Numbered from the stretch's first letter, positions 1 through 7,270 are shown. The stretch is DNA of 9,466 bases from Candidatus Uhrbacteria bacterium (GCA_023246325.1 JAHFIO010000027.1:1-9466); one strand, 5' to 3'. Notes: generated by a model not told the origin, from the sequence alone. Program-made: numbers and translations.

Positions 1-60
1 AAAGATGTAGCGAGAAGAGAAGAAAAACAAAGATACCTTGATAATCTTCCAGATGGGTAG
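1..60 (+). CDS. C-terminal end of an unidentified upstream gene
   Basis: Frame 1 is open from the window edge to a TAG at 58-60 and encodes the charged tail KDVARREEKQRYLDNLPDG. The other two + frames stop at 8-10 and 39-41. The stop lies 5 nt before the stem of a strong intrinsic terminator, which is what the 3' end of a + strand gene should look like. The fragment of 19 residues is too short to assign to a family. The call rests on the open frame and the terminator placement only. Confidence 0.55.
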   Translation, partial: KDVARREEKQRYLDNLPDG

Positions 61-65
61 TAATA

Positions 66-96
66 AGATATGGTATTTGTCACCATATCTTTTTTA
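66..96 (+). terminator. Intrinsic terminator of the upstream gene
   Basis: A perfect 9-bp stem, AGATATGGT (66-74) with ACCATATCT (82-90), encloses a 7-nt loop and is followed by a run of T (90-96). The T run is only on the + side, so it terminates + strand transcription coming from the gene that stops at 58-60. It lies upstream of the pyrG promoter and so insulates pyrG from read-through. Confidence 0.85.
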
Positions 97-97
97 T

Positions 98-126
98 TTG
101 CTCACATCCTGCCGACATCTTATACT
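98..126 (+). promoter_or_regulatory. Predicted pyrG promoter (leaderless type)
   Basis: TTGCTC (98-103), a 17-bp spacer and TATACT (121-126). The -10 is 5/6 to consensus and the -35 only 3/6. The ATG at 131 begins 5 nt after the last base of the -10, about where transcription should start, so the mRNA probably has no leader. No Shine-Dalgarno sequence precedes the ATG. Confidence 0.6.
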
Positions 127-130
127 GCAC

Positions 131-1792
131 ATGAATATGCCAAAGAAACGAGTATATCCTGCCGCTAAACGACGATGTTATATATTTATAACGGGGGGAG
201 TTATGAGCGGGGTCGGGAAGGGAATTGCGACCGCTTCCATCGGCGCGCTATTGAAGGCGCGTGGTATAAAAGTGACAGCTGTAAAAATAGATCCATATTT
301 GAATGTTGATTCAGGAACATTAAACCCTATTGAGCATGGGGAAGTTTTTGTAACAAAAGACGGTATTGAAACTGATCAAGATATTGGCAATTATGAAAGA
401 TTTTTGGATGAAAATTTAACGCGGGCGAATTATATGACGTCCGGATCTGTTTTTTTGACTGTGATTAATCGCGAGCGCGCTTTAGGATATGGTGGAAAAA
501 CCGTTGAAGCTGTTCCGCATATTCCGCAAGAAGTCATTGCGCGATTGCGTTTTGCCGCTGAAGAAGCGAATGCAGATGTGACTTTAGTTGAAATCGGCGG
601 GACAGTTGGTGAATATCAAAATGTTTTATATTTGGAAGCTGTGCGTATGTTGAAATTGCAACAGCCAGGTGATGTGCTGACTATACTTGTTAGCTATTTG
701 CCTGTTCCAGGGAGTATAGGTGAAATGAAAACAAAGCCAACGCAATTTGCTGTGCGTAGTTTGAATTCTGTTGGTATTCAACCCGATATACTTATTTGTA
801 GATCAACGCATATTATTGATGATATACGAAAAGAAAAATTAGGTATGCATTGTAATGTGGCAGGATCTGATGTCATTGCGGCACCTGATGTAAAATCTAT
901 TTATGAAGTGCCATTGAATTTTATTACAGAAAAAGTTATAGAACGTATTTCAGAAAAATTATCATTGCCTCAAAAAAAATCTCATACAGCAGCATGGGTG
1001 TCATTTGTGAAACGGATGAAACATCCTGTAGAAAAAGTGCGTATAGGTATTATTGGAAAATATTTTTCTACTGGGGATTTTACCTTAACGGATTCCTATG
1101 TGTCCGTTATTGAAGCCTTGAAACATGCGGCATGGAGCTTGCGTGTAGAGCCGGAACTTGTATGGTTGAATAGTGAAGAATATGAAAAAAATCCTGCAAA
1201 GTTGAAAGAGTTACGTAAGCTTGATGGAGTTCTTATACCGGGTGGATTTGGTACACGTGGAGTGCCAGGAAAATTAGCAGCAATTAAGTATGTGCGAGAA
1301 AATAAAATTCCATATTTTGGATTATGTTATGGCATGCAATTGGCGGTAGTGGAAGTGGCGCGGGATATAGTGGGTTGGAAGGATGCGCATACAACTGAAA
1401 TAGATAAAAAAACTCTGCATCCTGTTATTGATATAATGCGAGATCAAAAAAAGAAAATTGCAGATGCAGATTATGGAGGAAGTATGAGGTTGGGGGAATA
1501 TCCATGCGTTTTATTGAAGGGGAGTAGGTCGGCAGGTTTATATGGTTCATCAAAAATTGTTGAAAGACATAGGCATAGATTTGAAATGAATCCCCTATAT
1601 CGGCAGGATGTGGAAAAGGCAGGATTGCGTGTTACGGGTATGTCGCCAGATGGACGTTTAGCAGAAATAGTTGAGTTTGTGGAGCATCCATTTTTTATTG
1701 CAACACAGTTTCATCCAGAATTAGTTTCACGACCATTTAAACCGCATCCATTATTTGTTGGATTTATTCGCGCTGGGTTGAAAAAGAAATAG
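131..1792 (+). CDS. pyrG: CTP synthase (glutamine-hydrolysing)
   Basis: Makes CTP from UTP, ATP and glutamine in the cytoplasm, the last step of de novo pyrimidine nucleotide synthesis. The protein is 553 aa (E. coli 545). The N-terminal amidoligase domain has the P-loop GGVMSGVGKG (residues 22-31), HGEVFVTKDG, EIGGTVGE and the UTP-site motif KTKPTQ. The C-terminal class I glutaminase domain has PGGFGTRG, the nucleophile Cys399 in FGLCYGMQ, and His528/Glu530 in FHPE. The frame stays open back to 38, but that extension would read through the terminator and promoter, so ATG 131 was chosen; ATG 137 is possible. About 20 residues (PKKRVYPAAKRR region) precede the usual N-terminus. Variants against the common form are LNPIEHGEV for MSPFQHGEV and GEYQNVLYLEA for GDIESLPFLEA. 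All catalytic residues are kept. Confidence 0.96.
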   Translation: MNMPKKRVYPAAKRRCYIFITGGVMSGVGKGIATASIGALLKARGIKVTAVKIDPYLNVDSGTLNPIEHGEVFVTKDGIETDQDIGNYERFLDENLTRANYMTSGSVFLTVINRERALGYGGKTVEAVPHIPQEVIARLRFAAEEANADVTLVEIGGTVGEYQNVLYLEAVRMLKLQQPGDVLTILVSYLPVPGSIGEMKTKPTQFAVRSLNSVGIQPDILICRSTHIIDDIRKEKLGMHCNVAGSDVIAAPDVKSIYEVPLNFITEKVIERISEKLSLPQKKSHTAAWVSFVKRMKHPVEKVRIGIIGKYFSTGDFTLTDSYVSVIEALKHAAWSLRVEPELVWLNSEEYEKNPAKLKELRKLDGVLIPGGFGTRGVPGKLAAIKYVRENKIPYFGLCYGMQLAVVEVARDIVGWKDAHTTEIDKKTLHPVIDIMRDQKKKIADADYGGSMRLGEYPCVLLKGSRSAGLYGSSKIVERHRHRFEMNPLYRQDVEKAGLRVTGMSPDGRLAEIVEFVEHPFFIATQFHPELVSRPFKPHPLFVGFIRAGLKKK

Positions 1793-1821
1793 TTGCTTTT
1801 TGGATCAATTTTGCGTATACT
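1793..1821 (+). promoter_or_regulatory. Predicted promoter of the secreted-protein gene
   Basis: TTGCTT (1793-1798) starts at the base after the pyrG stop codon, followed by a 17-bp spacer and TATACT (1816-1821). It is the same arrangement as the pyrG promoter. Transcription would begin near 1828, leaving a leader of about 30 nt with no recognisable Shine-Dalgarno sequence before ATG 1858. Confidence 0.6.
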
Positions 1822-1857
1822 GTAACGACCCGTTTAAATGACGGTATATAAGAATAT

Positions 1858-2718
1858 ATGCGTAAAAATATAACGTTTTCATCGTATGTTATGTCTTTTG
1901 GAGCGCTATGTATTGCGCTTAGTGCGCTTGCAGCCCCTATTGATGTTTTTGCAAAAAAGAAGCCTATAAAAAAGAAATACTATACACCATCTGCTATACG
2001 TGGTGCAGATGAAAGAAATTTTAAAATAGCAACGACGCGTTGTTTAACAAAAGCAATGAAAAGTTTGAATGCAAGTGCCGTACTTCGTATGAATAGAGAT
2101 ATAGCTGATGCAGAGAAAAAGATGGGTAAATCTTTTGTATCAGCACCCATTGAAGCTGAAGCACCTTTGTTTGAAAATAGATCGCAAGCATCCGTCTGTT
2201 CAAGTGCACCAAACCTAACAAGTCCATTTATATGTGTATTAGATCGATCTATTGCTGGGATGAAGTATAGGATTGGTTTTGGAGGATTGGAGAAAAGTGA
2301 GCTCATTGCTATAGCGCCAAAAACTGATATTTTGCATTCGGCGCCTATTTCTGTACAGGCTGATTCAACACATGGAAATGCATCTGGAACTATTGGATTT
2401 GATGGTTTATCTTTGGGGGAGTACACAGCGTATATTGTTAGTGCACCACAAGTGAATGTGCAATTTAGTGTTGTATCGGTTAGTAGTTCTACACAAAATA
2501 ATTTTGATGTGAGCGCGGTATCACATTTTAAAAAAAATCCTGCAGAAATATATCGAGAAAAAATGGAAACAGTATGGGCAGCAATGGCACAACCATATTG
2601 TGGATATGGAAGTAGAGGAGTGGCGGCAGTTAAAAAATCATATAATAAAAGTGTTGAACATATTCGTGCAGATTTTTTAGATGGGGTCAGGCACCAAACT
2701 GTGGATAAGATCTATTAA
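1858..2718 (+). CDS. Secreted protein of unknown function
   Basis: I do not recognise the family. The 286-aa protein starts with a Sec-type signal peptide: basic MRKN, a hydrophobic stretch (about residues 8-26) and a likely cleavage after VFA at residue 32. A very basic linker (KKKPIKKK) follows. The mature part has four cysteines (62, 114, 126, 248), enough for two disulfides. Its middle (residues 130-220) is rich in Ser, Val and Gly and looks like beta-sheet. The ends are more helical and charged, including a segment around residues 225-245. The gene has its own promoter and converges on mgtA, sharing TTAA with its stop. The last 12 codons (DGVRHQTVDKIY) lie inside the left arm of the 34-bp inverted repeat, so the native C-terminus may have been replaced. 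No start other than ATG 1858 gives a complete signal peptide. Confidence 0.8.
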   Translation: MRKNITFSSYVMSFGALCIALSALAAPIDVFAKKKPIKKKYYTPSAIRGADERNFKIATTRCLTKAMKSLNASAVLRMNRDIADAEKKMGKSFVSAPIEAEAPLFENRSQASVCSSAPNLTSPFICVLDRSIAGMKYRIGFGGLEKSELIAIAPKTDILHSAPISVQADSTHGNASGTIGFDGLSLGEYTAYIVSAPQVNVQFSVVSVSSSTQNNFDVSAVSHFKKNPAEIYREKMETVWAAMAQPYCGYGSRGVAAVKKSYNKSVEHIRADFLDGVRHQTVDKIY

Positions 2719-2751
2719 GATCTTATCCACAGTTTGGTGCCTGACCCCATC
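2680..2751. repeat. Perfect 34-bp inverted repeat with 4-nt loop
   Basis: The left arm (2680-2713) and right arm (2718-2751) are exact reverse complements around ATTA (2714-2717). The arms begin GATGGGGTCAGGCACC and end GATAAGATCT toward the loop. The repeat covers the 3' ends of two convergent genes and supplies both stop codons, 12 C-terminal residues of the + gene and 11 of mgtA. Each arm contains TGTGGATAA, the complement of the DnaA-box consensus TTATCCACA (2700-2708 and 2723-2731). RNA from either strand would form a very stable hairpin, but neither side has a T run, so it is not a standard intrinsic terminator. It may still act as a bidirectional terminator or 3'-end protector, or be the remnant of a palindromic mobile repeat. 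Confidence 0.95.
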
Positions 2752-5234
2752 AGAGTTCTTCTATAAAATATTTTTCCCAATTCAGTGATTCCTGCATAGC
2801 CAATAACGATACAGACTATGCTGATGAGTACCATCGGTTGCAGAGGTATAAGATTAAGAGTTTTGCCAAGCGGTGATTGTGTTATTATGAGTGTTACAAT
2901 TGCCATTGTTACAGATGCAATAATGAGTGGTTTACTTGGGCTATTTTTCATACTAAATCTATTTGTGCGTAAAATAAATATGATTATAACTTCGGTGAGC
3001 ATGGACCCTATAAACCACCCACTTTGAAATAGTTCTGGTCCTGCCTTGAATATAAAAAGTAAAGTTCCGAACATGACATAGTCCGCAGCGCTTGAAATGA
3101 TTCCAAAAAAATACATAAAATGTTTGGTTTCACCCATATTCCACTTGAGTGGTTTTTTTATTTCGTCATTTGCAACATTGTCCGTTGGTATGCAAAGCAT
3201 TGGGATATCAGATAGTACATTTAATAATAAAATTTGAGCAGGCAGCAAGGGAATGAAAGGTAAGAATAATGCTGCACCTGCTACAGAAAGCATATTACCA
3301 AAATTTGAACTAATGGTCGCATGAATATACGTACGTGTTTTTACAAATGTTCTTCTACCTTCTAGTATGCCATCAGCTAATACGGATAAATTTCTTTTGA
3401 GTAGAATGATGCCTGCGGCCTCTTTTGCTACGTCAACTGCTTCTTGAAAAGATATTCCTGCATCCGCTTCACGAAGTGCGGGTGCATCATTTACCCCATC
3501 ACCCATGAATGCTACAGCATGCTGTAATCGTTTCAGCGTTTGAATGATGCGTAGTTTATGTGTAGGAGTTATTTTTGCAAAAATATTATTCTGTTCTACC
3601 GCGTGTTCAAGTTCGGTGTCGTTCATGGTATCAATTTGTTGTCCGGTCATGAGACCATGAATTTTGAAGTCTAATTGTTCTGCAACATATGCAGTTACTC
3701 GTTCATTATCACCGGTTAAAATAATGACACGCACATGTAGTTTTTCTAATTGATATAATGCAGCTTTTGCAGTTTCTTTTGGTGCATCAGATACTAAAAT
3801 AAATCCGAGCAAGGTTAAATTTTTTTCATCGTCTGAAGTATATGATTGCTTTTCTTCGATGGACCGTGTTGCAACCGCAACGAGTCTATAGCCTTTATCA
3901 TGATACGAATTCGCAAATGCATTTAATTTCTCATGATCACAATGTATACATTGTGCAATTACTTCTTGTGTCGCGCCTTTCACAATCATACGTCTCCCGC
4001 CTGAAGCATCTTGTACTATACAGCTCATACGACGACGTAAAAAATCAAATGCAATTTTTTCACAGACGTGTACCTGTGTTGTTGTTCCTGCATCCTGCAG
4101 GGCTTGGTCGACGGGGTTTGTGGCACGTCCATTAGTCCCTACGTCAATACATTGAGATGCATATTCTAGTACTCGGGGATTGCTTATTCCGTCTGGACCT
4201 ATGGAATCTCGTACGCGCAAAGTGCCTATGGTAAGTGTTCCAGTTTTATCTGTGCATAATACATCTGCACTTCCTAAATCTTCTATAGAAATAAGTCGTT
4301 TTACGAGAACATATTTTTTGCTCATACGAAATGCGCCATGTGATAAATTCATTGTAACAATAACGGGTAATAGCTCTGGAGAAATTCCTACGGCGAGAGC
4401 AAGGGCAAATAATACAGATTTCGCCCAATCACCATGAATAAAACCAAGTGTTATACCAACAAAGAAACAGAGTGCAAGGGTAGTTTTTAATAAAAAATTT
4501 CCAAATTCGCGGATGCCGGTTTGGAAATTTGTTTCATCTGTTTTTTTTGAAAGGAGTGATGCAGTTTTTCCCATTTCTGTATTATGTCCAATATCAATAA
4601 CAACACCTATGCCGGATCCTTGTACGACATGTGTCCCAAGAAAAGCACAGTTTACTTTATCTTGAGGGGCGAGTTTTTGTCCGGGCACTATTTCAATAAT
4701 TTTTGCTACAGGTACAGATTCACCTGTAAGTGATGATTCATCTACTTCTAAATCATTAACGGATATAAGACGCATATCAGCAGGAATAACGGTCCCTAAT
4801 TTTAATTCTACTATATCTCCAACAACAACTTCTTTTGCGTCTATGTCTATACTTTTTCCATCACGAATCACTTTTGCTCGTCGACTTAATTTTATTCGGA
4901 GTTGTCGAAGCGCACGCTCACTTCGATATTCTTGTAGAAAAGCAAGTATCGCCCCTAAAAAAACCATGAGAAGTATTAAAGCGGTATCAGTTTTTTCACC
5001 GAGTATAAATGAAAGTATACTTGCTCCAATCAAAATTAAAGTAAGTGAACTTTTAAATTGTCCTAAAAAAATTTTCCAAGCAGGGACTTGTGAGTCCGCA
5101 TCAATTTCATTTGTTTGTTTGATAGAATATCGAGATAGGGCATCCTGTCGTGAAAGTCCTGTTATGCGAGATTGTACAGATTGTAAAACGTCCGCCACAG
5201 ACATACCCCACGTCTGTAATTCTGTTTGTATCAT
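2715..5234 (-). CDS. mgtA: P-type ATPase, magnesium-importing (MgtA-like, P3B)
   Basis: Inner-membrane cation pump of 839 aa, full length for the family. In order: a cytoplasmic N-terminus; M1-M2 (about 55-103); actuator domain with TGES (170-173); M3-M4 (about 247-298) with ISPELLP; the phosphorylated Asp329 in DKTGTLT; nucleotide-binding domain with FDFLRRRMS and KGA (419-421); TGDN (507-510); hinge MGDGVNDAP (577-585); and M5-M10 to the end. M4 (VGISPELLPVIVTMNLS) and M6 (NVLSDIPML, then PTDNV and KKPLKW) resemble MgtA/MgtB rather than Ca2+ or Na+/K+ pumps. Mg2+ as substrate is inferred from that resemblance. The start lies 10 nt after the stop of the glycosyltransferase gene, with no clear Shine-Dalgarno sequence or promoter, so it is probably co-transcribed. 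The last 11 residues (MGSGTKLWIRS) come from the inverted repeat and lie beyond the final membrane segment, so they are unlikely to disturb transport. Confidence 0.92.
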   Translation of the reverse strand: MIQTELQTWGMSVADVLQSVQSRITGLSRQDALSRYSIKQTNEIDADSQVPAWKIFLGQFKSSLTLILIGASILSFILGEKTDTALILLMVFLGAILAFLQEYRSERALRQLRIKLSRRAKVIRDGKSIDIDAKEVVVGDIVELKLGTVIPADMRLISVNDLEVDESSLTGESVPVAKIIEIVPGQKLAPQDKVNCAFLGTHVVQGSGIGVVIDIGHNTEMGKTASLLSKKTDETNFQTGIREFGNFLLKTTLALCFFVGITLGFIHGDWAKSVLFALALAVGISPELLPVIVTMNLSHGAFRMSKKYVLVKRLISIEDLGSADVLCTDKTGTLTIGTLRVRDSIGPDGISNPRVLEYASQCIDVGTNGRATNPVDQALQDAGTTTQVHVCEKIAFDFLRRRMSCIVQDASGGRRMIVKGATQEVIAQCIHCDHEKLNAFANSYHDKGYRLVAVATRSIEEKQSYTSDDEKNLTLLGFILVSDAPKETAKAALYQLEKLHVRVIILTGDNERVTAYVAEQLDFKIHGLMTGQQIDTMNDTELEHAVEQNNIFAKITPTHKLRIIQTLKRLQHAVAFMGDGVNDAPALREADAGISFQEAVDVAKEAAGIILLKRNLSVLADGILEGRRTFVKTRTYIHATISSNFGNMLSVAGAALFLPFIPLLPAQILLLNVLSDIPMLCIPTDNVANDEIKKPLKWNMGETKHFMYFFGIISSAADYVMFGTLLFIFKAGPELFQSGWFIGSMLTEVIIIFILRTNRFSMKNSPSKPLIIASVTMAIVTLIITQSPLGKTLNLIPLQPMVLISIVCIVIGYAGITELGKIFYRRTLMGSGTKLWIRS

Positions 5235-5241
5235 ATAAATA

Positions 5242-5255
5242 TGATTAAATAATCA
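5242..5255. repeat. 14-bp interrupted palindrome at the glycosyltransferase-mgtA junction
   Basis: TGATTAAATAATCA: two perfect 6-bp arms around AA. It overlaps the last codons and stop of the glycosyltransferase gene and lies 8 nt upstream of the mgtA start. It is too A+T-rich to form a strong RNA hairpin, so a protein-binding site is the only functional reading. It could be chance in such A+T-rich DNA. Confidence 0.3.
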
Positions 5256-6582
5256 AAGGGAGTTTTTCCAATTTGATTTCCTCGCCAGTAATGATACTTT
5301 CGATACGATATGATCCATGTGTAGGTGCTTCCATATATCCATTCCATGCTAAACGCGCTAATCCGCCGCTTGAAATCCAATCGCATAGCCATTCATTTGT
5401 AAAATGAGGATTATCTTGAGTCACACCTGCACCAACCATTTTTAACCAGCGTCTATTAAAGACTTCTTGAGAACCAATACTTGGCGCCATAATAATGGGT
5501 AGGCCTACACCACAATAAAAAGACATCTCACTTGGCTTTGTCCACAAAATATCTGTATGTCGTAGAATTTTAGAAAATTCAATAAAATACGAATGACGAT
5601 CAGGAAAATAATCTACAAATAGATTTTTGCCTAATCTGGATTTTAATCCAAACTCTGTAATTGTTTTGATAAATTTTTGTGCGAGATCTTTTTTTGTTCC
5701 AGCTACTAATCGTAAACACAATGTATTTTTTAGAATGAGTAATTTTAAACTTCGTAGCACGTCTAGTCCTAAATTTTCTTGTGCGCCGGCACCTCCAATC
5801 GCAAAAGAAAGTGTAAGAGGTCGATGTGATGATGGGTTGCAAGTTGCCATACCTAATTCTGCAGCAATTGTTTTTTGATATTTGTTTAGAAAAATTCCAT
5901 TTGGATCTAAATTACATAAACGTGTGAGTAAATCTTTTTTGATAGTATCTGCATCTGGACCGCCTATAAGTTCTTTTGGTAATGGAAAACCTGTTAAATA
6001 AATATTTTCTTCCCGAACACCATATAATTTTAATCGCTCTACAACACGGCCATTTGGTGCAAAATATTTTATCCTACTTTTTTTAGGATCGCGAGGTGCC
6101 CAGACACGTGCCATGTCTGCATCACAAATTTGTAAAAAAATTTCTCCTGGGTAATTATATACTTCCGCAGCAAAGGCGGCAGTAAAAAAAGTACAAATGA
6201 GTGGTTTTGGTTTTTTTGAAAGAAGTTCAATGAGATGTTTGCACATGCCAAGCTTCTCAATAAAATAATAGGTTTGTAGGGTTTGTAGGCTTGGGGTAGA
6301 TAAATCTCGACGAGGATAAAATGGGGCAATGCGTTGCGATTTGTCCATGATACCAAAAATTGTTTCACCGATAATTGGAATAGATTTGACGCGAGATACA
6401 GCTTCGTACATTCGTCGAGTGTTTTCCCATAATTTTTTTTCTTTCACTGGAATTCCTGGGTATGCATTTGCGGTGATAATATTTCCATATGCTAAATCTC
6501 GCAAACCATATGCTGCACGTTCGTGGCCGTATCCCATATTTACGGAAACCACGTATGCATTTTTGTGACGGTGCGATTTCAT
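5245..6582 (-). CDS. GT-B glycosyltransferase, MGDG-synthase/MurG-like
   Basis: Protein of 445 aa with a GT-B two-domain pattern. The N-terminal acceptor-side domain opens with VVSVNMGYGHERAAYGL (11-27), like the GxGHxxAA motif of diacylglycerol glucosyl- and galactosyltransferases. Residues 175-206 (FAPNGRVVERLKLYGV, then LTGFPLP) match the linker region of that family. The C-terminal donor domain has the Gly-rich turn AIGGAGAQ (261-268) and TKPSEMSF..GVGLPIIMAPSIGSQE (348-373), corresponding to the nucleotide-sugar site. No signal peptide or transmembrane segment is evident, so it probably acts on the inner membrane face. Sugar donor and acceptor cannot be read from the sequence; a glycolipid role is a guess. 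It starts 20 nt after the engB stop, at the only ATG that keeps the N-terminal motif in full, and has its own TATACT. An inverted repeat flanks its start codon. Confidence 0.72.
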   Translation of the reverse strand: MKSHRHKNAYVVSVNMGYGHERAAYGLRDLAYGNIITANAYPGIPVKEKKLWENTRRMYEAVSRVKSIPIIGETIFGIMDKSQRIAPFYPRRDLSTPSLQTLQTYYFIEKLGMCKHLIELLSKKPKPLICTFFTAAFAAEVYNYPGEIFLQICDADMARVWAPRDPKKSRIKYFAPNGRVVERLKLYGVREENIYLTGFPLPKELIGGPDADTIKKDLLTRLCNLDPNGIFLNKYQKTIAAELGMATCNPSSHRPLTLSFAIGGAGAQENLGLDVLRSLKLLILKNTLCLRLVAGTKKDLAQKFIKTITEFGLKSRLGKNLFVDYFPDRHSYFIEFSKILRHTDILWTKPSEMSFYCGVGLPIIMAPSIGSQEVFNRRWLKMVGAGVTQDNPHFTNEWLCDWISSGGLARLAWNGYMEAPTHGSYRIESIITGEEIKLEKLPLII

Positions 6583-6591
6583 ACACCGTCA
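6566..6591. repeat. Inverted repeat flanking the glycosyltransferase start codon
   Basis: TGACGGTG (6566-6573) and CACCGTCA (6584-6591) are perfect 8-bp arms around a 10-nt loop that contains the ATG (6580-6582, minus strand). The right arm ends on the last base of the predicted -10 element. The position suits either an operator that blocks RNA polymerase or, in longer transcripts from engB, a hairpin that puts the start codon in its loop. Confidence 0.6.
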
Positions 6592-6619
6592 GTATAGCAC
6601 AATTATGCCAATGTTTCAC
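6591..6619 (-). promoter_or_regulatory. Predicted internal promoter for the glycosyltransferase gene
   Basis: Read on the minus strand: GTGAAA (6619-6614), a 17-bp spacer and TATACT (6596-6591), then 8 nt to ATG 6582. The -35 lies in the last codons of engB. Transcription would start within about two bases of the ATG, so this is again a leaderless arrangement. It may act together with read-through from engB. Confidence 0.5.
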
Positions 6620-7178
6620 TTATGATACCAAGTATTCGTGCATCACCTTCACCGCTTTTTGCAGAGTGAGGAATTATGTCTACGGCAGGATATGCATCAT
6701 GAAATCTTTTTGCACTTCTTATTCTTTCATGTGCGTTTAATGAATCCCATTTGTTTGCAATAATGGCAATGGGGATTCCTGCATCGGATATGAGTGCGAT
6801 TGTTTCTGTATCACTTGTTGTTGGTCCAATTTTTGCATCGCATATAATTATCGCTAATTTTATTTTTGTACATTCGTGAATATAGGATGATACACGTTCC
6901 GTGATTTCGGCTTGAACGTTCTTAGGAATTTTTGCAAATCCATATCCGGGTAAATCAATGAAATACATTTTTTTATTGATATCAAAAATATTTATGAGCT
7001 GTGTACGGCCTGGAGTTTTTGATACATGCGCTAATCCTGCATGATGGGTGAGCGTATTTAATAAAGACGATTTTCCAACATTTGATCTGCCTATAAAAAT
7101 AATATGCGGCTTCGTATCTTTCGGAAGACCATCAATGTTTGCTGCACTTTTTACAAATGTTGCTGTAGTTATCTTCAT
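6603..7178 (-). CDS. engB: Ribosome-biogenesis GTPase EngB/YsxC (YihA)
   Basis: TRAFAC-class GTPase needed for late assembly of the large ribosomal subunit. The 191-aa protein has G1 GRSNVGKSS (30-38), G2 in SKTPGRTQLIN (from about 53), G3 DLPGYG (75-80), G4 NKWD (142-145) and G5 SAKSGEG (172-178). The N-terminus TATFVKSAANIDGLP matches the conserved EngB lead-in. EngB proteins usually have TKxD at G4; NKWD is the ordinary G-protein form and should still read guanine. The frame is open to ATG 7214, but that start lies upstream of the predicted -10, while ATG 7178 gives the usual family length. First gene of the minus-strand cluster engB-glycosyltransferase-mgtA and divergent from ppa. Confidence 0.94.
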   Translation of the reverse strand: MKITTATFVKSAANIDGLPKDTKPHIIFIGRSNVGKSSLLNTLTHHAGLAHVSKTPGRTQLINIFDINKKMYFIDLPGYGFAKIPKNVQAEITERVSSYIHECTKIKLAIIICDAKIGPTTSDTETIALISDAGIPIAIIANKWDSLNAHERIRSAKRFHDAYPAVDIIPHSAKSGEGDARILGIISETLA

Positions 7179-7185
7179 ACACGGC

Positions 7186-7214
7186 AGGATACAGAATATG
7201 GCAAGTTTCCGCAA
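7186..7214 (-). promoter_or_regulatory. Predicted engB promoter (leaderless type)
   Basis: Read on the minus strand: TTGCGG (7214-7209), a 17-bp spacer and TATCCT (7191-7186), then 7 nt to ATG 7178. No Shine-Dalgarno sequence is present. An alternative -10, TATTCT (7198-7193), would leave a short leader of about 7 nt. Confidence 0.45.
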
Positions 7215-7241
7215 AGGTGAGGGGAAGGTTGGTACGAAAAC

Positions 7242-7270
7242 TTGCTATATTGCGCTTTGTAGCATATTAT
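7242..7270 (+). promoter_or_regulatory. Predicted ppa promoter
   Basis: TTGCTA (7242-7247), a 17-bp spacer and TATTAT (7265-7270; 5/6 to consensus). Transcription would start near 7277, leaving a leader of about 23 nt that is almost all A, T and C, with no Shine-Dalgarno sequence. It is divergent from the engB promoter, with 27 bp between the two -35 elements. A later -10-like TATATT (7294-7299) directly abuts the ATG. Confidence 0.45.

Noticed and set aside
38..130. In-frame extension of CTP synthase to an ATG at 38
   Set aside because: It would encode the terminator hairpin and T run (66-96) and the promoter, and overlaps the end of the upstream gene. The added residues have no counterpart in the family.
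1781..1801. Weak hairpin AAAAAG/CTTTTT at the end of pyrG as a terminator
   Set aside because: The stem is almost all A-T with a 9-nt loop, and it overlaps the -35 of the next promoter. Not stable enough to call.
1980..2426. Minus-strand open frame opposite the secreted-protein gene
   Set aside because: No domain, no start signal, and the opposite strand has a signal peptide and a promoter. It is a shadow of that gene's codon pattern.
2680..2751. The 34-bp inverted repeat as a complete mobile element or CRISPR unit
   Set aside because: There is no transposase, no target-site duplication was seen at its edges, and there is only one unit with no spacers.
4843..5238. + strand open frame opposite the N-terminal part of mgtA
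   Set aside because: Rich in Ser, Arg and Ile as expected from reading a membrane protein gene backwards; no start signal or domain.
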